Shown one piece after another: positions 47,765 to 55,908 of a stretch of DNA of 64,000 bases. The stretch's first letter is position 1. Each line of letters starts with the position of its first letter. Source of the stretch: Betaproteobacteria bacterium GR16-43 (GTDB lineage: Bacteria; Pseudomonadota; Gammaproteobacteria; Burkholderiales; Usitatibacteraceae); contig CP019169.1 in assembly GCA_001953215.1 (NCBI GenBank), forward strand, positions 1,798,001 to 1,862,000. The letters are read 5' to 3'. The position numbers and the translations under genes were made by a program. The notes below the pieces were generated by a model. That model did not search any database. It was not told the DNA's origin and saw nothing but the letters and a program-made list of their open reading frames with translations.

Positions 47765-47848
47765 GGCTGTAGCATCGGGCGGGTTCTTAACATTGTAGCC
47801 CTTGTCCGCACTCACGAAGCGGCCGCTTCATCCTCGGAGGATTCCCAG

Positions 47849-49630
47849 ATGGCCACCGTCCCCCAACCCGGCTTCAACGCCCCCGCCACGGCTCCGGCGG
47901 GCAGTCCGGCCGCCCCCGCGCAGCCCCAGGAAACGATCGACGGCTTCCAGCTGGTCATCGAGGCGCTGAAGCTGAACGGCATCGACACCGTCTTCGGCCT
48001 GCCCGGGATCCCCATCACCGACCTCACGCGCAAGCTCCAGGCCGAAGGGCTGCGGATGATCTCGTTCCGGCACGAGCAGAACGCGGGCTACGCCGCGTCG
48101 ATCGCGGGCTTCCTCACGAAGACGCCGGGCATCTGCCTCACCGTTTCCGCCCCCGGCTTCCTGAACGGCCTCACGGCGCTCACGCACGCCACCGTCAACT
48201 GCTTCCCGATGATCCTCATCTCCGGCTCCTCCGAGCGCGAGATCGTCGACCTCTCGCAGGGCGACTACGAGGAGATGGACCAGCTCGCCATCGCGAAGCC
48301 GCTGTGCAAGGCGGCCTTCCGCGTCCTGAATGCCGAGGACATCGGTGTCGGCCTCGCGCGCGCCATCCGTGCCGCGGTCTCGGGCCGGCCCGGGGGCGTG
48401 TACCTCGACCTGCCCGCGAAGCTTTTCGCGCAGACGATGGAAGCCGCCGCGGGCAAGGCGTCGTTGATCAAGGTCGTCGATGCCGCGCCGCGCCAGCTCC
48501 CCGCGCCGGATGCGGTGGCGCGCGCACTGGACCTCCTCAAGTCCGCGAAGAAGCCGCTGATCCTGCTCGGCAAGGGCGCGGCCTACGCGCAATGCGACGC
48601 GGACATCAAGGCGCTGGTCGAAAAGACCGGCATTCCCTACCTCTGCATGTCGATGGCCAAGGGCCTCCTGCCCGACACGCACGAGCAGGCCGCGGGCGCC
48701 GCGCGTTCGTACGTGCTTCCCGAAGCCGACGTGGTCGTGCTCATCGGCGCGCGTCTCAACTGGCTGCTCTCGCACGGCAAGGGCAAGACCTGGGGCGGCA
48801 AGGACCACAAGGCCTGGGGCGGCCAGCAGTACGTCCAGGTCGACATCTCGCCGCAGGAGGCGGACAGCAACGTGCCCATCGCGGCGCCGCTGGTCGGCGA
48901 CATCGGCTCCTGCGTGGCCGAGCTGCTGAAGGGCGTCGGCAGCGGCTGGAACAAGCCCCCGAAGGAATGGATCGACGCCATCGCCGAGCGCAAGAACAAG
49001 AACGTCGCGAAGATGGCCGAGACGCTGGCCAAGGATCCTTCGCCGATGAATTTCCACAGCGCCCTCAACGTCGTGCGCGACATCGTCAAGGCCAACCCGG
49101 ACGCGATGCTCGTGAACGAAGGCGCCAACGCGCTCGACTTCACCCGCTCCATCGTCGACATGTACAAGCCCCGGAAGCGCATCGACGTCGGGACGTGGGG
49201 AATCATGGGCGTGGGCATGGGCTACTGCGTGGCCGCGGCCGTCGTGACGAAGCAGCCGGTGATCGCGATCGAAGGCGACAGCGCGTTCGGCTTCTCGGGC
49301 ATGGAAGTCGAGACCATCTGCCGCTACAACCTGCCGGTGTGCATCGTCATCATGAACAACAACGGCGTGTACAAGGGCACGGACGTCGATCCCACCGGGC
49401 GCGACCCGGCCCCGACCGTGTTCGTGAAGGGCGCGCGCTACGACAAGGTGATGGAAGCCTTCGGCGGCGTGGGCGTGAACGCGACGACGCCGGCCGAGCT
49501 GAGGAAGGCCATGGAAGAGGCGATCCAGTCGCGCAAGCCCACGCTCATCAACGCGGTGATCGACGAAACCGCGGGCACCGAGAGTGGCCGCATCACGTCG
49601 CTCAATCCCTCCGCGGCAAAAAAGAAATAA
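47849..49630 (+). CDS. oxc: Oxalyl-CoA decarboxylase
   Basis: A 593-residue thiamine-diphosphate enzyme turning oxalyl-CoA into formyl-CoA and CO2. The ThDP glutamate is in [12 protein letters not shown]. The GDS...NN cofactor motif is [13 protein letters not shown] to [13 protein letters not shown], with NGVYKG typical of Oxc. An N-terminal Pro/Ala-rich leader of about 28 residues precedes the first ThDP domain; CGGAGGA sits before ATG 47849. Paired with frc it forms the oxalate degradation cycle. The FNR-like site upstream suggests control by the adjacent regulator. Confidence 0.95.
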   Translation: MATVPQPGFNAPATAPAGSPAAPAQPQETIDGFQLVIEALKLNGIDTVFGLPGIPITDLTRKLQAEGLRMISFRHEQNAGYAASIAGFLTKTPGICLTVSAPGFLNGLTALTHATVNCFPMILISGSSEREIVDLSQGDYEEMDQLAIAKPLCKAAFRVLNAEDIGVGLARAIRAAVSGRPGGVYLDLPAKLFAQTMEAAAGKASLIKVVDAAPRQLPAPDAVARALDLLKSAKKPLILLGKGAAYAQCDADIKALVEKTGIPYLCMSMAKGLLPDTHEQAAGAARSYVLPEADVVVLIGARLNWLLSHGKGKTWGGKDHKAWGGQQYVQVDISPQEADSNVPIAAPLVGDIGSCVAELLKGVGSGWNKPPKEWIDAIAERKNKNVAKMAETLAKDPSPMNFHSALNVVRDIVKANPDAMLVNEGANALDFTRSIVDMYKPRKRIDVGTWGIMGVGMGYCVAAAVVTKQPVIAIEGDSAFGFSGMEVETICRYNLPVCIVIMNNNGVYKGTDVDPTGRDPAPTVFVKGARYDKVMEAFGGVGVNATTPAELRKAMEEAIQSRKPTLINAVIDETAGTESGRITSLNPSAAKKK

Positions 49631-49642
49631 GGCAAACGGCTT

Positions 49643-49719
49643 CCTCCGCAGATAAACACGGATAAACGCAGATAACCCCACAAAGCTCATCGGCGTTTAT
49701 CCGCGTTTATCTGCGGAGG
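49643..49719. repeat. Dispersed inverted-repeat element, copy B (77 bp)
   Basis: Same terminal arms as the element at 37266-37374 (CCTCCGCAGATAAACACGG at the left, GTTTATCTGCGGAGG at the right) with a shorter middle of about 14 bases. It occupies the gap between oxc and frc, 13 bases after the oxc stop. Its hairpin could reduce frc expression relative to oxc or stabilise the oxc transcript. Being in two unrelated locations, it is a dispersed element rather than a local regulatory site. Confidence 0.82.
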
Positions 49720-49746
49720 ACGCCTTAACAAGGAAAGCGAAGCGTT

Positions 49747-51018
49747 ATGGAAGCTCTCAAGGGAGTACGCATCCTCGACATGACCCACGTGCAGGCGGGT
49801 CCGACGTGCTCGCAACTGCTGGCGTGGATGGGCGCGGACGTCATCAAGTTCGAGCCGCCGCAGGGCGACGCCACGCGCGGACAGCTGCGCGACGTGCCCA
49901 ACGCCGACTCGCTCTACTTCACGATGTTGAACTGCAACAAGCGTTCGATCACCGTGAACATGAAGAGCCCCGAAGGCAAGGCCGTCTTCGTCGACCTCGT
50001 GAAGAAGTGCGACATCGTGATGGAGAACTTCGGCCCCGGCGTGCTGGACCGCCTCGGCTTCACGTGGGACAAGATCCACGAGATCAACCCGAAGATCGTG
50101 ATGGGCTCGATCAAGGGCTTCGGCTCCTCCGGCCCGTACGCGGAATTCAAGGCCTACGAGAACGTCGCGCAGGCGATGGGCGGGGCCATGAGTACAACAG
50201 GGGTACCGGATGGACCCCCGTTCGTGACCGGCGCGCAGATCGGCGATTCCGGCACGGGCCTGCACCTGGCCATCGGCCTGCTGGCCGCGCTGCACCAGGC
50301 CACGCGCACCGGCCAGGGCCAGTACGTCGAGGTCGCGATGATGGACGGCGTGATGAACCTCTGCCGCGTGAAGTTCCGCGACCACCAGCGCCTCACGCGC
50401 CAGTCGCTCGCCGAATTCTCCGTGCCGACCTACCAGAACATGGGCGACGTCCCGCGCGCCGGCAACGACTCGGGCGGCGGCCAGCTCGGCAACGCGATCC
50501 ACTGCAAGCCGCACGGCGCGAACGACTGGCTGTACGTCGTCGTGCAGGAGGCGGTGTGGACGGCGCTGGCCAACCGCATCGGTCCCGACGTGGGCGTGCC
50601 CGACCTCGCCAACGATCCGCGCGTGGCCACGATCGCCGAGCGCCGCAAGAACCAGCAGCTCGTGTGGACGCTGCTCAACAAGTTCGCCGAGAAGCACACC
50701 AAGCGCGAGCTGATGGCCATCCTCAATCCGCTCGACGTTCCGTGCGGCCCGATCATGTCCACGACGGACCTCGCGACCGACGAGCACGTGCGCGGCCGCG
50801 ACATGTGGGTCGAGCTGGACCATCCGCAGCGCGGCAAGTGGTTCAACGTCGGCATGCCGATCAAGCTCTCGGCTTCGCCGGCGAAGATCGAGCGCAGCCC
50901 GACGCTGGGCGAGCACACCGACGACGTGCTGAAAAACGTGCTGGGCTACGACGAGGCGAAGGTCGCTTCGCTGAAGGGCGCGGGCGCCTTCTCCGCGCCG
51001 CCGAAGAAGGCCGCGTAG
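49747..51018 (+). CDS. frc: Formyl-CoA:oxalate CoA-transferase
   Basis: A 423-residue class III CoA-transferase that moves CoA from formyl-CoA to oxalate, giving oxalyl-CoA for Oxc. The catalytic aspartate is Asp167 in TGAQIGDSGTG, matching Asp169 of the Oxalobacter enzyme. The N-terminal HVQAGPTCSQLLAWMGADVIK and the glycine loop SGGGQLG are typical of Frc rather than CaiB or racemases. Length is close to the 428 residues of the reference enzyme. A strong terminator ends the unit. Confidence 0.94.
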   Translation: MEALKGVRILDMTHVQAGPTCSQLLAWMGADVIKFEPPQGDATRGQLRDVPNADSLYFTMLNCNKRSITVNMKSPEGKAVFVDLVKKCDIVMENFGPGVLDRLGFTWDKIHEINPKIVMGSIKGFGSSGPYAEFKAYENVAQAMGGAMSTTGVPDGPPFVTGAQIGDSGTGLHLAIGLLAALHQATRTGQGQYVEVAMMDGVMNLCRVKFRDHQRLTRQSLAEFSVPTYQNMGDVPRAGNDSGGGQLGNAIHCKPHGANDWLYVVVQEAVWTALANRIGPDVGVPDLANDPRVATIAERRKNQQLVWTLLNKFAEKHTKRELMAILNPLDVPCGPIMSTTDLATDEHVRGRDMWVELDHPQRGKWFNVGMPIKLSASPAKIERSPTLGEHTDDVLKNVLGYDEAKVASLKGAGAFSAPPKKAA

Positions 51019-51040
51019 CCGGAGTTTTCGCGGTGACGAA

Positions 51041-51070
51041 GGGCAGGCCCCATCGGGGCCCGCCCTTTTT
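51041..51070 (+). terminator. Rho-independent terminator after frc
   Basis: GGGCAGGCCCC-AT-CGGGGCCCGCCC hairpin (51041-51065) followed by TTTTT, 23 bases after frc. It ends the oxc-frc unit. Confidence 0.85.
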
Positions 51071-51088
51071 CTTGCCATACTGCCGGCC

Positions 51089-52360
51089 ATGCTGATGGAT
51101 TTCCTGGGCGATCTCATCGCCGCCGCCCTCGCGGCCGCGATCGTCGCAGTCGTCGTTTTCGTCTGGCGCCTGTTGCGCAAGGCGCCGTTCGTCATGGCCG
51201 GCCTGGGCGCCGCGCTGCTCGCGTTCGCGGCGGGCATCGCCTATTCGTTCGGCGACATCAATTTCAGGACCGAAGGCTCCCCCGCGGGAACGATCCTCTT
51301 CGCGGTGCTCGGCAGCATGATGATGGGCGCGGGCTTCGTCGGCCTCGTGCTCGCGATCCGCGGCCTCGTGGACGCCGCGAACCGATCCTCCGCGCAACTG
51401 CTCGGCGCGGTGGGCACAATGCTGGTCGTCGCGGCGGGCGTGGGCAGCTATTTCGTGAAACGCCCGGGTGGTGCGGGAGGATCCAGCGCTCGCGAAGCCG
51501 TCGAGATGCCGCATCGCACCGATCTCCCGATCACGCAGCGCTCGGCCGTGCGCTCGGTGAACGTGAGCGATGCGTATGCGCTCGCGTGGAAGGAGCGCGG
51601 GGACGCGCCGCCGTACCAGATGCTCATCCCCGCTTCGCAGTTCGCGTACGGCACCTCGGTCCCCGAAACGGTGGACGGACCGCGCCATGTCGACCTTCGC
51701 GTCATCGAGCCCGTGGACACGGCGGCGCGGCTGCGCCTGTATCGCGACGGGAGCGAGCTCGCGGACCCGGTGTACGCGAGCCTCTTCGGCCGCCTGCGTG
51801 CGCCCGCGGACTGGCAGGGCGCGCTGCGGGTCGACGAGTCGAAGCGCACTTGGCGGCTGGCCGGATTCGACTGTGAAGCACCGGCCTTCAAGGACCGCGC
51901 CCAGGCGGTGAGCGCAGCCGGGGCGGGTTGCTACGCGCCGCAAGGGTTCTTCGCCCGCTGGCTGCCCTGGATGTCCGGTCCGAAGCGCTTGCGGCTCGAC
52001 GTGCGTCCCGCCGGCCGGGCGTGCCAGCTCACGTTCCTCTACCGCGGACGGCCCGTGACGCTGGCGAGTCCCGAGGCTTGCACCGACCCCGCCACTTTCA
52101 CCGCCCTCGTCGCGGCCCTTCGCCTGCTCGGGCGCCTCGAGGACAGCGTGCACGGCGCGCCCCTGGCGGCGGAGCGCCTCCAGCGCGCGGGCGATGCCGT
52201 CGCGCAGTGCGAGCGAACGCGTGAACGCGCCCTCGACACCCGCAGGGACATCTGCGCCTACGCCCGCAGCCTCGCGGCCGCGGAGCTCGAAATGTCACCC
52301 GGTGGCGCGGAGCCCTTGCTCGCCCGCGCGGTCGCGGCCGAGGCGGGACTGCGGCGTTGA
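51089..52360 (+). CDS. Hypothetical membrane protein
   Basis: A 423-residue protein with four hydrophobic segments in the first 135 residues (about 8-27, 34-52, 66-90 and 103-121), then a large soluble domain. The soluble part has several aromatic and cysteine residues (CEAPAFKD, GCYAPQG, ACQLTF, EACTDP), which suggests disulfides, so it may face the periplasm. No family was recognised. Ala/Arg richness is normal for this genome. The gene lies between the oxalate unit and the formyltransferase but has its own start after a terminator. Confidence 0.5.
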   Translation: MLMDFLGDLIAAALAAAIVAVVVFVWRLLRKAPFVMAGLGAALLAFAAGIAYSFGDINFRTEGSPAGTILFAVLGSMMMGAGFVGLVLAIRGLVDAANRSSAQLLGAVGTMLVVAAGVGSYFVKRPGGAGGSSAREAVEMPHRTDLPITQRSAVRSVNVSDAYALAWKERGDAPPYQMLIPASQFAYGTSVPETVDGPRHVDLRVIEPVDTAARLRLYRDGSELADPVYASLFGRLRAPADWQGALRVDESKRTWRLAGFDCEAPAFKDRAQAVSAAGAGCYAPQGFFARWLPWMSGPKRLRLDVRPAGRACQLTFLYRGRPVTLASPEACTDPATFTALVAALRLLGRLEDSVHGAPLAAERLQRAGDAVAQCERTRERALDTRRDICAYARSLAAAELEMSPGGAEPLLARAVAAEAGLRR

Positions 52361-52435
52361 CCCGCGTCAAGGCCGCGGACGCCCCGCGCTTCCTACCATG
52401 ACATCCCCCGTTTCACCGACTCCGGAACACACGCC

Positions 52436-53368
52436 ATGAAAATCGCCCTCATCGGACAACAGGATTTCGGCAAGGCCGTCCTCGAAGCACTCCTCGCCCG
52501 CGGCGACAACGTCGCCGGCGTTTTCGTGGCGCCCGAGAAGGAGGGCGCGAAGGCCGACCCGATGAAGACGGCCGCGCTGGAGAAGGGCCTCAAGGTCTTC
52601 CAGTTCCCGTCGCTGAAGGCCCCCGAAGCCACGGCCGCGATGAAGGAACTGAACGCCGACATCGGCATCATGGCCTTCGTGCTGCAGTTCGCGCCGCAGG
52701 AATTCGTGAACATCCCGAAGCACGGCACGATCCAGTACCACCCGTCGCTGTTGCCGAAGTATCGCGGCCCGTCCTCGATCAACTGGCCCATCGCCAAGGG
52801 CGAAACGAAGACCGGCCTCACGATCTTCCGCCCCACCGACGGCCTCGACGAAGGCGCGGTGATCCTGCAGAAGGAAACGCCGATCTCCGAGAACGACACG
52901 CTGGGCACGGTCTACTTCGACCGGCTCTTCCCGATGGGCGTGGCCGCGATGCTCGAGGCCGCGGACCTCGTCGTCGCCGGCAAGCACAAGGAGGTCGTGC
53001 AGGACGAATCGGCCGCCTCGTACGAAGGCTGGTTCCGCGCCAACGAGTCGAAGATCAACTGGAACAACCACGTCGACTACGTCCACAACACGATCCGCGG
53101 CGCCGATCCGGCCCCGGGCGCGTGGACCACGATCGGCGGCAAGAAGCTGCAGCTCTTCGGCTCGAAGAAGCACCTCGTGCGCACCTTCGGCGCCGTGAAG
53201 GGCAAGATCGGCGAGATCACCGAGATCACCGATACCGGCATGCGCATCACCGCGCAGGGCGGCCAGGTCGAGGTCGCCAAGGTGAAGGGCGAGGAGACGA
53301 AGAAGATCTCGCCCGCCGAGTGGGCGAAGGGCGCGAACGTGGCGGTGGGGACGATCCTCGGCAGCTGA
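52436..53368 (+). CDS. Formyltransferase, 10-formyl-THF dehydrogenase N-domain type
   Basis: A 310-residue protein with the formyltransferase fold. QYHPSLLPKYRGPSSINWPI (about 101-120) carries the catalytic His, and GLDEGAVILQKE the Asp. The match is closer to the hydrolase domain of 10-formyl-THF dehydrogenase (YHPSLLP) than to methionyl-tRNA formyltransferase (NIHPSLLP). A C-terminal beta-barrel (GKIGEITEITDTGMRITAQGG) is present. It may release formate or move a formyl group. Its position beside formyl-CoA-producing oxc-frc makes a C1 link plausible. Confidence 0.82.
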   Translation: MKIALIGQQDFGKAVLEALLARGDNVAGVFVAPEKEGAKADPMKTAALEKGLKVFQFPSLKAPEATAAMKELNADIGIMAFVLQFAPQEFVNIPKHGTIQYHPSLLPKYRGPSSINWPIAKGETKTGLTIFRPTDGLDEGAVILQKETPISENDTLGTVYFDRLFPMGVAAMLEAADLVVAGKHKEVVQDESAASYEGWFRANESKINWNNHVDYVHNTIRGADPAPGAWTTIGGKKLQLFGSKKHLVRTFGAVKGKIGEITEITDTGMRITAQGGQVEVAKVKGEETKKISPAEWAKGANVAVGTILGS

Positions 53369-53476
53369 GCTGCGGGCGTCGGATTCGTCCGACACGAAAA
53401 CAAGCGCGTGGCCTCCGGACTCGGGCGGCCCGCCGTGGTCTGATGCACTCCACCCCATGATTCCGGAGAGACCACC

Positions 53477-53740
53477 ATGAAGTACGCCATTCCCGCATTT
53501 GCCGCCCTCGCCACCGTTGCCGCCCTTGCGGGTTGCGAGCGTCCCGCCACGACCACTGCGACCACGGTGGTCCCGGTGATCCAGAAGGAAACCACCAAGG
53601 AAACGATCGTGCAGCAGGCGCCGCCCGCGGCCGCGCCCGCCCAGCCTGCGACGGAGACCACGCAGACCACGACGCGCAGCCGCGAGACGCCGTACGGTAC
53701 GGCCACCAAGACCGAAACCACGACCACCAAGACGCAGTAA
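53477..53740 (+). CDS. Small Thr/Pro-rich lipoprotein
   Basis: An 87-residue protein with lipobox LAGC (Cys20), followed by a low-complexity tail of Thr, Pro, Ala and Gln. The tail ends with a run of Thr/Lys (KTETTTTKTQ). Predicted to be lipid-anchored in the envelope. No homologous domain. It forms its own unit with AGAGACC before the ATG and a perfect terminator after it. Confidence 0.7.
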   Translation: MKYAIPAFAALATVAALAGCERPATTTATTVVPVIQKETTKETIVQQAPPAAAPAQPATETTQTTTRSRETPYGTATKTETTTTKTQ

Positions 53741-53756
53741 TGTCCCGCGTGGCATG

Positions 53757-53787
53757 AACCCCTTCCGGGAAACCGGAAGGGGTTTTT
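53757..53787 (+). terminator. Rho-independent terminator
   Basis: A perfect 12-base-pair stem (AACCCCTTCCGG pairing with CCGGAAGGGGTT) around GAAA, then TTTTT, directly after the small lipoprotein gene. Confidence 0.95.
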
Positions 53788-53832
53788 ACCTTTGTCCGCA
53801 GGCGCCGCACCGCGAGGGCGGGAGCCGATCAG

Positions 53833-53838
53833 TACAAT
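53833..53838 (+). promoter_or_regulatory. qor: -10 element of the quinone oxidoreductase gene
   Basis: TACAAT 24 bases before the ATG, with AGGAGA as ribosome site between; -35 unclear. Confidence 0.4.
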
Positions 53839-53861
53839 GAGGGCGTCAAGAGGAGACAGAC

Positions 53862-54839
53862 ATGCCCCACGCGATTCGCATCCACAAGACCGGCGGCCCC
53901 GAAGTCCTGCAGTGGGACGAAGTGGCCATCGGCGAACCCGGCCCGGGCGAAGTGCGCCTGGCCCACAAGGCCGTCGGCCTCAACTACATCGACACGTACC
54001 ACCGCTCGGGGCTCTATCCCGTGCCGCTGCCCTCGAGCATCGGCCTGGAAGGCGCGGGCGTCGTGGAGGCCGTGGGCACCGGCGTCACCGAGTTCAAGGT
54101 GGGTGACCGCGTCGCCTACGCGAACGGGCCGCTCGGTTCGTATTCCGAGAAGAAGATCCACCCGGCCGAGCGCCTGGTGAAAGTGCCCGACGCCATCACG
54201 ATGGAGCAGGCCGCGAGCATGATGCTGCAAGGCCTCACGGTGCAGTACCTGCTGCGCCGCCTCCTCGTTCAACCCCAGAGCGGCGACACCATCCTGCTGC
54301 ACGCCGCCGCGGGCGGCATCGGCCTCATCGCCTGCCAGTGGGCCAGGGCGCTGGGCATCAACGTGATCGGCACCGTGGGCTCCGAGGAGAAGGCGAAGCT
54401 CGCGAGGGAGCATGGCTGCACGCACACGATCAACTACGTGACCGAGGATTTCCACGCGCGCGTGATGGAGATCACCGGCGGCAAGAAGGTCCCCATCGTG
54501 TACGACTCGATCGGCAAGGACACGTGGGTGAAGTCGCTCGATTGCCTGCAGCCGAAGGGCCTGATGGTGACGTTCGGCAACGCTTCCGGCCCCGTCGACG
54601 GCGTGAACATGGGCATCCTCGCCGCCAAGGGCTCGCTGTACGTCCATCGTCCGACGCTGGTGAGCTATAGCGCGAAGCGGGAGGATCTCGTCGCCTCCGC
54701 GAAGGAACTCTTCGACCACGTGATCGCCGGGCGCATCAAGGTCGGCCCGCGCCAGCAGTACGCGCTCAAGGACGCGGCGCAGGCCCACCGCGACCTCGAG
54801 GCGCGCAAGACGACGGGTTCGACCATCCTGGTGCCGTGA
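53862..54839 (+). CDS. qor: NADPH:quinone oxidoreductase (zeta-crystallin type)
   Basis: A 325-residue zinc-free MDR enzyme. VGLNYIDTYHRSGLYPVPLP is the Qor signature and LLHAAAGGIGLIACQWARALG the NADPH Rossmann motif. It reduces quinones by one electron. The C-terminus YALKDAAQAHRDLEARKTTGSTILVP is typical. It overlaps the next gene by four bases. Confidence 0.94.
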   Translation: MPHAIRIHKTGGPEVLQWDEVAIGEPGPGEVRLAHKAVGLNYIDTYHRSGLYPVPLPSSIGLEGAGVVEAVGTGVTEFKVGDRVAYANGPLGSYSEKKIHPAERLVKVPDAITMEQAASMMLQGLTVQYLLRRLLVQPQSGDTILLHAAAGGIGLIACQWARALGINVIGTVGSEEKAKLAREHGCTHTINYVTEDFHARVMEITGGKKVPIVYDSIGKDTWVKSLDCLQPKGLMVTFGNASGPVDGVNMGILAAKGSLYVHRPTLVSYSAKREDLVASAKELFDHVIAGRIKVGPRQQYALKDAAQAHRDLEARKTTGSTILVP

Positions 54840-55330
54840 ACGCGAGGCGCGTGCTGCGCGCCGCGGCGATGATCCTCGTCGCGCTCGCACTGCTGGCCTG
54901 CGTCGGCGCCTTCATTGGAGCTTCCATGGGACTCTTCACCGGCAAGCGGCCCGCGGGCCTGGGATTCGCGGACGGCCGCTTCAAGACGCCGCCCGCCTGG
55001 ACCCCCAATTGGGTCTCCAGCACGGTCGCGCAGGACGACAAGCACTACATCGCCCCGTTCGACGCGGGCAGCGACCGGGCCAAGGCCTGGGCTGCGCTGG
55101 GGGCGGCGATCGAGTCCACGCCGGGCGCCACGATCGTCCGCCGCGATCCCGGCTATCTCCACGTGGAATTCGCAAGCTCCGTGATGGGTTTCGTGGACGA
55201 CGGCGAGTTCCAGGTGGATCCGGGCGGCAAGGTGATCCACGTCCGCAGCGCGGCCCGCCTGGGCGTGCGCGACTTCGACGTGAACCGCAAGCGCGTCGAG
55301 CGCCTGCGCGGAGCCTTGCCCCGAGGTTGA
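54836..55330 (+). CDS. DUF1499 family membrane-anchored protein
   Basis: A 164-residue protein from GTG 54836, overlapping the qor stop. The first 32 residues form a hydrophobic signal or anchor (AAMILVALALLACVGAFIG). The DUF1499 block (KTPPAWTPNWVSSTVAQDDKHYIAPF, then FVDDGEFQVDP and SAARLGVRDFDVNRKRVE) follows. The family has no settled function. Confidence 0.82.
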   Translation: MNARRVLRAAAMILVALALLACVGAFIGASMGLFTGKRPAGLGFADGRFKTPPAWTPNWVSSTVAQDDKHYIAPFDAGSDRAKAWAALGAAIESTPGATIVRRDPGYLHVEFASSVMGFVDDGEFQVDPGGKVIHVRSAARLGVRDFDVNRKRVERLRGALPRG

Positions 55331-55386
55331 TTCCGGCGTGGCGCAGGCATAGGGTTGTCGTCCCGGACACTCCGACGGAGGCTCGC

Positions 55387-55899
55387 ATGAGACTCAGGAT
55401 GTACGTCACGCTCCCGGACACGCAAAGCGCCAAGCGCCTCGCCGACGACCTGCTGCTGGCCCGCATCGAGGACCGCCACATGCACTTCCTCGCGCGCCGC
55501 GGCACCGACCTCGGTCCCCTCCACGAAGCCTCCTACCTGCACAAGACCGACGCCGTGCACGGCGCTTCGGTCGGTCTCGTGGTGGGCGGCGTGATGGGCG
55601 TCGTGCTGGGATTGATCCTCGTGTACTTCCCGCCCGGCGGCGCCACGCTGCAGCTCGTGACGGTGCTCATCACCGCCGTGATCGGCGGCGGGCTCGGCGC
55701 GTGGGTGGCCACGATGGTGGGGCTGCAGGTGCCCAACTCGCGGCTGAAGGGCTTCGAGCACGACCTGGACGAGGGCAAGGTGCTGCTGATGCTCGACGTC
55801 CCGTCCACGCGCTACGAGGAGGTGCGCTCCGTGATCGCGCGCACGCACCCGGAGGCGGCGGACCGGGGCAACGAGCCGACGGTGCCCGCGTTCCCCTAG
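55387..55899 (+). CDS. DUF1269-like two-helix membrane protein
   Basis: A 170-residue protein with two central membrane helices (about 58-79 and 87-112), flanked by soluble parts. The layout (RMYVTLPDTQSAKRLADDLLLARI, then GASVGLVVGGVMGVVLG) and the acidic ending VLLMLDVPSTRYEEVRSVI are like DUF1269/PspA-associated 'heat-shock' membrane proteins. A GGAGG site precedes ATG 55387. Function unknown. Confidence 0.68.
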   Translation: MRLRMYVTLPDTQSAKRLADDLLLARIEDRHMHFLARRGTDLGPLHEASYLHKTDAVHGASVGLVVGGVMGVVLGLILVYFPPGGATLQLVTVLITAVIGGGLGAWVATMVGLQVPNSRLKGFEHDLDEGKVLLMLDVPSTRYEEVRSVIARTHPEAADRGNEPTVPAFP

Positions 55900-55908
55900 G
55901 CGGCTCGC

